Positions 58,300 to 64,000 of a stretch of 64,000 nucleotides of DNA are shown here, one piece after another. A program made the position numbers and the translations under genes. A model generated the notes under the pieces. It worked only from the letters and a program-made list of their open reading frames with translations. It did not search any database and was not told where the DNA came from. The stretch's first letter is position 1, and each line of letters starts with the position of its first letter. This stretch comes from Lumbricus rubellus (taxonomy: Eukaryota > Annelida > Clitellata > Crassiclitellata > Lumbricidae): the NCBI GenBank assembly GCA_945859605.1, contig OX243814.1, positions 40,571,269-40,635,268 on the forward strand, given 5' to 3'.

Positions 58300-58690
58300 G
58301 CCTATCGATTTATTTAATTTTATCATTTGGGACCGCCGTTCCCAGTTGTTGTGTGACAATTATAACATTAGACGATATAGACTATAGGCTATGTTTTAAT
58401 TTGGGACCGCCGTTCGGAGTTTTGCCCTCTGGGCAATAAGCGCAGTGTAACACTAACAGGAGGCTTTCCAGGTTCTTTTCGGGCCAGCAACCGATAATGA
58501 ACGGCCTGTCGGATAGCAGTCCGCGAGCGGGTAACCGGAAGCTGATCAGCTTTTTCCGCCGACCAAAGGGTGGATACACGCGGTACACCCGAGGTAGAAC
58601 AATGGCGCTCTGGCAGATGCAGGTAAACGGAGCCAAAGCAAGACACCCCGCATACAAATTGATCGGGTATTACGACCCATTCGACGGTGT
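58300..58690. other. G/C-rich segment of unknown origin
   Basis: 58325-58450 has two pieces resembling the TTTGGGACCGCCGTTC stretch of the nearby CR1 remnant. 58450-58690 is G/C-rich with open frames on both strands (58497-58690 plus: R-K-L-I-S-F-F-R-R-P-K-G-G-Y-T-R). I do not recognise the protein. It abuts the next foldback copy. Confidence 0.4.
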
Positions 58691-59752
58691 CACGACAACT
58701 CGTCCAACGACAACTCGTCCAACGACAACTCGTCCACTGAAATAGAAGCCGGATTAACGAGAAAGCGCTTGAAAAAAGGAAGCTGGATGAAAGTTCTTTA
58801 TTTACGAAATAGGAGCTGGGTTTATGAAAAAAAGTCTAATGGTTTTCTTGCTTAAATAGAAGCTGAATTGACGATTTTGATCATGTGTCTCAACATGCAT
58901 CCAGCTTCTATTTCAGATAGAAAAAAAATTTGATCCATCTTCCGTTTCTTAAGCGGTTTTTCATCAATCCAGCTTCTAATTCACCTGCTACTACCAGCTT
59001 CGGCAACTCCGAGTTGTCTCAAGATCTCTCTCTCATAGTGCTACTCTGACACTTGTCCATGCCTTTGTCACCAGTAGAATTGATCACTGCAGTTCGGTAC
59101 TCATGGGTCTGCCACTTGGACTAATTGGGCGCCTTGAACGAGTTCTTCGTTCGGCTGCTCGCCTCATTGGCCGCATTCCTAAATATGCCCCCGTCTCTGC
59201 TTATATGCGTGATGTTCTTCACTGGCTCCCTGTTTCACAGCGCATCTCCTACCGAGTTGCTGCACTTGTCTGGCGTTGCCTTACTGATTGTGCTCCATCA
59301 TACCTGTTTATTCTTTGTCGACCTGTCTCTGACCTTGCAGCCCGTCGAGCTCTTCGCTCTACGACAACGGGGGAGCTTTTGGTTCCTCGAGCTCGCACTT
59401 CTACAAGACAGCGCCGAGCCTTTTCTTCTGTGGGTCCCGCTATCTGGAATGGCCTCCCACTAAACTTGCGACTTATGCCTAGACTAAATTCACCTGCTTT
59501 TTATAAGTCGCTCAAAACCTATTATTTTAGCTGTGGCTGGACTGGGAGCGCCTCTGAGTAGTTTCTTGAAGAAGCGCTATATAAATTCACGAAATGAATG
59601 AATGAATGAATGTAAAAACCTTCATCCAGCTTCCATTTCTCATGCGTTTTCTCATTAATCCGGCTTCTATTTCAGTGGACGAGTTGTCGGTTGACCAGTT
59701 GTCCGTGAACGAGTTGTCGTTGGACGAGTTGTCTGTGGACGAGTTGTCGTGG
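58691..59752. mobile_element. Foldback-type repeat element, copy 5, split by a CR1 insertion
   Basis: The left end (58691-58737) iterates CGACAACTCGTCCAA three times; the right end (59676-59752) has about five inverted copies. The interior phrases are interrupted at TTCACCTG|TAAAAACC by a CR1 3' fragment. Removing 58986-59611 restores the TTCACCTGTAAAA sequence seen in copy 2 near 39390. Confidence 0.85.
58986..59611 (+). mobile_element. CR1-like LINE, 3' fragment nested in foldback copy 5
   Basis: It matches 1691-2317 with only a handful of differences by eye (for example 1826 region and one in the ..Y-L-S/F-I.. codon). It encodes the RT C-terminus, with frame 59103-59561 ending G-S-A-S-E, and closes with a GAAT tail. 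It is a young, severely 5'-truncated insertion with little or no target duplication. Confidence 0.88.
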
Positions 59753-59996
59753 TTACCCACTTCTACGAAGTAGTGGAAACTTTCTTCACAGAACCTGGAA
59801 CCTATATAGGACTAGTATTCCCATACAACCCAGAGTCCTAACCAATCCTGGGGAAACTCGTTTTCATTGTTCACAATACAATGGTCATATAATATAGGCT
59901 ACAACCATTGTATTGTATTATTCTATTGTATTCTTTGTATTCAAATTATTCTCTGTGATGATTAGCTCCTATTGCTTATTTGTGTCGCCCATTTAG
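59753..59996. other. Intron end before the terminal exon
   Basis: A short imperfect hairpin (ACAATACAATGG / ACCATTGTATTGT) near 59873-59920; otherwise plain sequence leading to the acceptor. Confidence 0.4.
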
Positions 59997-60106
59997 CTCC
60001 GACAGATAAGCCGAAGACCAGCACCGGTAGCGGCCAAGGAAGTTTCGCCCTTCTCCAGCTATTCCTCGCCTTCATCGCAGCTTACGTTGGCATCAGCCAA
60101 TTCTAA
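59997..60106 (+). CDS. Terminal exon J: GPI-attachment signal and stop
   Basis: It follows the acceptor TCGCCCATTTAG in phase 1 and ends with TAA at 60104-60106. It encodes a Lys/Thr/Ser/Gly-rich stretch (T-D-K-P-K-T-S-T-G-S-G) followed by ~17 mostly hydrophobic residues (F-A-L-L-Q-L-F-L-A-F-I-A-A-Y) and I-S-Q-F-stop, with no charged cytoplasmic tail. Small residues before a hydrophobic C-terminus are the hallmark of GPI-anchor signals. The mature protein would be tethered to the outer membrane leaflet. A short transmembrane helix without tail is the alternative. Confidence 0.78.
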
Positions 60107-60231
60107 GTTCAACGCACGAAATAGAAACAAAGACGCTAGCATAAAGTGCGAATTGCTTACTTTTTACATTACGTTGTTCTTAAATCTCTTCTTTCGATTC
60201 TAATTGTTCGTTCGTTTTCTGCGTTTTAAAG

Positions 60232-60317
60232 TCGCATGCAACGGCCAAGAATGTTTCGCCCTTCTCCAGCTATTCCTCGCCTTCATCGCAGCTTACATTG
60301 GCTTATGCCAATTCTAA
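60232..60317 (+). CDS. Possible alternative terminal exon J2
   Basis: After a possible acceptor (TTCGTTTTCTGCGTTTTAAAG) a phase-1 frame reads A-C-N-G-Q-E-C-F-A-L-L-Q-L-F and ends with TAA at 60315-60317. Open frame and hydrophobic tail are kept. It could be an alternative last exon or simply 3' UTR of exon J. Confidence 0.35.
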
Positions 60318-60441
60318 GCTCAACGCACGAAACAGAACAAAGACGCTGACATAAATTGCGAATTGCTTACATTTTACATTACGTTGTTTTTAAATTTCTT
60401 CTGTCGAAAATAATTGTTCGTTCGCTTTCTGCGTTTTAAAG

Positions 60442-60527
60442 TCGCATGCAACGGTCAAGGAAGTTTCGCCCTTCTCCAGCTATTCCTCGCCTTCATCGCA
60501 GCTTACATTGGCATCGGCCAATTCTAA
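60442..60527 (+). CDS. Possible alternative terminal exon J3
   Basis: Same arrangement as J2, with acceptor TTCGCTTTCTGCGTTTTAAAG. The frame A-C-N-G-Q-G-S-F-A-L-L-Q-L-F ends at 60525-60527. It keeps G-Q-G-S as in exon J, unlike J2. Confidence 0.35.
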
Positions 60528-60660
60528 GCTCAACGCACGAAACAGAACAAAGACGCTGACATAAATTGCGAATTGCTTACATTTTACATTACGTTGTTTT
60601 TAAATCTCTTCTGTCGAAAATAATTGTTCGTTCACTTTCTTCGTTTAAAAGTCGCATGCT

Positions 60661-61407
60661 GGGACTGAGTATAGACCTATGTTAGACTGAATTACTTGTA
60701 CATTTCATAAACACATAGCTATAAAAGGACATTGCTCTATTTCAGTATAAAAAAACATACTCGATTTTAACTGGAACAAAATGGTAAAAAATTATATTCT
60801 GATTAAGCCGCGCTTATAGCCTTGTCAAAATGCCTAAAATACCGTTGCTGACGTTTCAACATCATACCATTACAGGAACATATATGTGGCTCAACGTTGC
60901 TAAACTCTGCGATTCTTTTATTATGTTACAAATGGAGTTGAATTTTACTGCTTAGTGAATTTGTTCATTGTATGTGACTGCTGTTTAAATTTTTTATTAC
61001 GTTACAACTTACAAATGGAGTTGAATTTGACTGTTTACTGAGTTTGTTCATTGTAGGCCTATCTGACTGTTGTTTAAACTGTCTGTAACACAAAATGTTC
61101 GTTGTGTTTTACCATGGATAATCATCAAATATATGGTAGGCCTATTTAATAACTAACCGCTACCTATGAACCACTATTTTACTGCTGCAACCACCTCCAG
61201 TACCGCTTACAGGGCTGTTTTTAAGGAATTTTTTGAACTGCACAACCCCTTCTTTTCCTTCCCATCCTGCATGGTAAATTACTTCCAAAACGGAGGACAA
61301 TGACCATTTTTTGCTAGTTTTAACTGTAAAGATGTGCTTCTACAACTGCACAAATCCGTTTAGAACTGCACATTTTGTGTACAACTGCACGTTGAAAAAA
61401 GCCCTGA
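60661..61407. other. Downstream sequence with an ~85-bp tandem duplication
   Basis: AAATGGAGTTGAATTT recurs at about 60930 and 61012 with following TTGTTCATTGTA blocks (60920-61085). No clear polyadenylation signal was identified. No exon. Confidence 0.55.
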
Positions 61408-61512
61408 CCGCTTCTACTACTACTGCTACTAGGCCTACTACTACCAGGCCTACTACTACTAGGCCTACTACTACTGGCTTACTACAACTACTATTAATAC
61501 TACTGCAGTAGT
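61408..61512. repeat. (ACT)n-type microsatellite with AGGCCT interruptions
   Basis: Trinucleotide TAC runs broken by AGGCCTAC; the Thr-Arg-Pro-rich ORF over it is a by-product. Confidence 0.88.
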
Positions 61513-61624
61513 AGGCCTACTGCTACCGCACCACCATTACTAATGATAATTATAGGATAATAACAGAGATAATAGTAGGCTAAATCGTAATAATTGTGAT
61601 AATGACAAGAATAAGGCAATAGAC

Positions 61625-62417
61625 CAGTGGTTCTCAGCCAGTGGCCCGCGGGCCAAAAGTGACCCGCCAGGCCTAAAAATATGGCCCTCATCTCTCAAAG
61701 CATTAGCAAAAATATAAAAACATTGACAATTTGGACAGAATGGAACACAATTATTTTCTATTACAAATTATTATATTTTTACTTCCATAAAGTATAAACA
61801 ACATCAAACATTCAATTTTGATTCAATCATAACAAATTGATATGCTTTTGGTTAATTAAATTTTAGCCTTGTGACGCTAGGCTAATGTTCTTCAACCAAG
61901 AAAAAGTGGCCCTCGTGTTCTTCAACTTAGAAAAAGTGGCCCTCGTGTTCTTCAACTTAAAAAAGTGGCCCTCGTGTTCTCCAACTTAGAAAAATTGGCC
62001 CTCGTGTACTCCAATTTTGAAAAAGTGGCCCTCGTGCTCTCTAACTTAGAAAAAGTGGCCCTCGTGTTCTTCAACTTAGAAAAAGTGGCCCTCGTGTTCT
62101 TCAACTTAAAAAAGTGGCCCTCGTGTTCTCCAACTTAGAAAAATTGGCCCTCGTGTACTCCAATTTTGAAAAAGTGGCCCTCGTGTTCTCCAACTTAGAA
62201 AAAGTGGCCCTCGTGTACTCCAATTTTGAAAAAGTGGCCCTCGTGTTCTCCAACTTAGAAAAAGTGGCCCTCGTGTTCTTCAACTTAAAAAAGTGGCCCT
62301 CGTGTTCTCCAACTTAGAAAAATTGGCCCTCGTGTACTCCAATTTTGAAAAAGTGGCCCTCGTGCTCTCCAACTTAGAAAAAGTGGCCCTCGAGTCCAAA
62401 AAGGTCAGGAACCACTG
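61625..62417. mobile_element. hAT-like MITE, CAGTGGTTC family, copy 2, expanded by a minisatellite
   Basis: The ends CAGTGGTTCTCAG and AGGAACCACTG are inverted. Flanks CAATAGAC (61617-61624) and CATTAGAC (62418-62425) form an 8-bp duplication with one change. It is the reverse orientation of copy 1 and about twice its length because of the 30-bp repeat inside. Confidence 0.88.
61890..62395. repeat. 30-bp minisatellite, ~17 units
   Basis: The unit is GTGGCCCTCGTGTTCTCCAA followed by CTTAGAAAAA; some units are 29 bp (CTTAAAAAA). Variants with TACTCCAATTTTG and CTCTC also recur in a fixed order, so a ~149-bp five-unit block has itself been duplicated. Because 30 is a multiple of three, long periodic ORFs arise on both strands; these are not genes. 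Confidence 0.93.
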
Positions 62418-62429
62418 CATTAGACCAAT

Positions 62430-62778
62430 ACACAGAGCAGTAACTCAGCTCAGTGCAACGAATATGATTGATACAAATTTCAGTAACCGCTACATCTTCT
62501 CTATTATTGCATTGTAGGATCTTTGGTTTCGTCAAAATCCATAATTAAGCGCTGTGATCAATTATCTGAGCAATGAGTGAGCATAGACTATGCCTAGACT
62601 AGACTATTGATAATTCCTACACAGACTGCTGATTCCATCATTTCCATGCAGTCTGCAAGTTTTAGTTTGCTGTAATTCAGATATTTTCTAACTATAAACG
62701 GGCTTAGCCTACCTGAGACCTAATTGATTAGCTTGAGAGAAAAACTCGCCAAGTAGAAACTAATAGTGATACCCTGCT
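62430..62778. other. Gene-free stretch
   Basis: Nothing recognised. Confidence 0.35.
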
Positions 62779-63300
62779 TATGGGATCCAGAACTCTTTCA
62801 GGGGCGGGGGCAAAAATCTTTGATCTTGGGACAGGAAAAAGTTCGTCGTTGGTCGCCACAAAAAGTTGATCGAAAAAGTACTTTTCATCCGCCAAAAAGT
62901 TTATGACCTTATTTTTAGTCATGGGTCTTTGGCTGAGGAAAAAAAGTACTTTTCATCCGCCAAAAAAGTTTATGACCTTTTTTCTTTTTTTAATCTTTGG
63001 TTGAGGAAAAAGTGCTCTTCATCCGCCAAAAAAGTTGATGACCTTTTTTTTAGTCATCGGTCTTTGGCTGAGGAAAAAGTACTTTTCATTCGCCAAAAAA
63101 GTTGATGACCTTTTTTTTAGTCCTCCACTTGAAAACCGAATGGAGGGTCACGTCCCATGCGATTTTCCGAATAGGGGCGGGGCATTATGCCATTACACCC
63201 ATATGCGTAATGCTAATTTCATACCAAATGGGGGCACGTCCCATGGCAGTTTTGAATGGGGGGCCATGGTCGGATTGGCCCCCCCTGGATCCGCCCCTGC
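62779..63300. mobile_element. hAT-like MITE, GGCGGATCC family, copy d, with ~67-bp internal repeats
   Basis: Right end GGATTGGCCCCCCCTGGATC and CGCCCCTG; left end near GGGATCCAGAACTC. Four internal units start CTTTTCATCC near 62881, 62949, 63015 and 63082, each followed by GCCAAAAAAGT and TGACCTTTTTTTTAGTC. No transposase. Confidence 0.75.
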
Positions 63301-64000
63301 CTATAGGCCTACGTTGCTCTTCAGTTATTGCCAGTGTTTAAAAATGCCCGTCCAGAGGTGGTGAATCTTCAATTTTGGGAGAATTCTGAAACCTCAACGT
63401 AATCTTATCTAGCGAATAGCGCCTATTATTATAGGCTAGGCTTAAAGTGTGTGAGACACGAAACAGATGATCGGTTATGCTATTGTAACTGCAACACACT
63501 ACAGTGAGATTTCAGGTGTAAAATTGGCGATACCGGATCTCAGATGCCATAGCCTACATGGCGGATCCGGCTGAATTGAGCCACTGATTAGCCTACTGTG
63601 TTCATTCTTTAATCGACAATTAAGTTGCAAATTAGCACTAGGTTGCAGAGCGGCTTTCATGTGGGCCTAGGCCTAGTGGCATGGTTAGGAATTTATTTGT
63701 ACACGCGCCTCTGTTCCCAGTTGTCAACGTTTGTGTTCTAGCTAAAGGAGACTGCACACAGTGTACAATGCACAACAGCTTAGCGTCTATCTAATACGCA
63801 ATAGGCCTACTCGTTTCTTCACAGACGTCAGAACTCATAGACCACACGACGAGCGATTTGCTCTTCGTCTCTCATCACGTAGGTCAGAAGCGGATCCGGG
63901 GAGGGGCAAAATTTCTGTATCCACCTCTGACGTATAGGTAGCCTACATGTAGGCCTACGTGACGAGAGATTTAGCGTGCAGAGAGACTTCTTGTAATGAT
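63301..64000. other. Gene-free end of the window
   Basis: A short relative of the GGCGGATCC MITE ends lies at 63890-63940 (GCGGATCCGGGGAGGGGCAAAA..TATCCACCTCTGACG). No exon. Confidence 0.4.

Larger units (their letters stand above)
60031..60660 (+). repeat. Three tandem ~210-bp copies containing the GPI-signal coding segment
   Basis: Units start at 60031 (CGGCCAAGGAAG), 60242 (CGGCCAAGAATG) and 60452 (CGGTCAAGGAAG), spacing 211 and 210 bp. Each contains the coding part of exon J from G-Q onward, its stop, and ~125 bp of 3' sequence. Copies 2 and 3 share changes such as GAAACAGAACAAAGACGCTGAC, so they are closest to each other. Confidence 0.93.

Noticed and set aside
10587..60106. Naming the locus as a known allorecognition or immune gene
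   Set aside because: The Ig folds and GPI tail are visible, but no residue pattern lets me assign a described family; the role is left as inference.
61311..61511. 66-codon Thr-Arg-Pro-rich ORF
   Set aside because: It is the translation of the TAC/AGGCCT microsatellite.
61890..62395. Regular 30-bp repeats that superficially resemble a CRISPR array or a repeat protein gene
   Set aside because: Units are contiguous without unique spacers, lie inside a hAT MITE with a target duplication, and the long ORFs come from the 30-bp period.

Overview
The window is animal (metazoan) genomic DNA. It is A/T-rich, has short coding exons bounded by AG/GT splice signals, and is packed with metazoan-type transposable elements: CR1/L2-like, RTE-like and Jockey-like LINEs, hAT, piggyBac and Tc1/mariner non-autonomous copies, and foldback elements. 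The frequent AGGCCTA motif and the CR1 tails ending in GAATGAAT repeats suggest a marine invertebrate, perhaps an echinoderm or another ambulacrarian. That placement is a guess from sequence flavour. I see no rRNA, tRNA, CRISPR array or operon.

The host content is one plus-strand immunoglobulin-superfamily locus spread over about 50 kb. I recognise five exon families and a set of small linker exons. Family A (V-like Ig) is at 10587, 11269, 18167, 37520 and 49015. Family C (Ig with a classic H-A-G-x-Y-x-C signature) is at 24615 and 45037. Family B (C-set-like Ig) is at 38268 and 49582. Family D (truncated B-like) is at 31396 and 46380. Family E (short, one Cys) is at 33377 and 47863. Small linker exons lie at 43091, 52430, 53198, 53665 and 56126. 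A terminal exon at 59997-60106 encodes a short polar stretch, a hydrophobic C-terminal tail and a stop, which is the pattern of a GPI-attachment signal. Every internal exon has a phase-1 acceptor and a phase-1 donor, so any subset can be joined in frame.

The layout from 24.6 to 52.5 kb is a block C-D-E-A-B-F repeated twice (24.6-43.1 kb and 45.0-52.5 kb), followed by stalk exons and the terminal exon. The terminal exon is followed by two more tandem copies of its GPI-signal coding part, each open, in frame and preceded by a possible phase-1 acceptor. Upstream, three diverged A exons at 10.6-18.4 kb have lost one or both canonical Ig cysteines. An ORF at 23332-23597 with a hydrophobic tail could be the last exon of an upstream paralogue. 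No signal-peptide exon was found, so the 5' end of the gene is unresolved. I infer a GPI-anchored multi-Ig surface protein family, as expected for adhesion, immune or self/non-self recognition. The ligand and role cannot be read from the sequence.

Most remaining sequence is transposon-derived and makes the introns long. Notable elements are a CR1-like LINE with an intact endonuclease ORF (27.4-30.8 kb), a foldback family with iterated ~14-bp ends (six or more copies, one split by a young CR1 insertion at 58986-59611), a 2.2-kb hAT-like element inside an RTE-like LINE (12150-14340), a mariner-type element with long inverted repeats (40974-42179), and a hAT MITE in which a 30-bp minisatellite has expanded (61625-62417).
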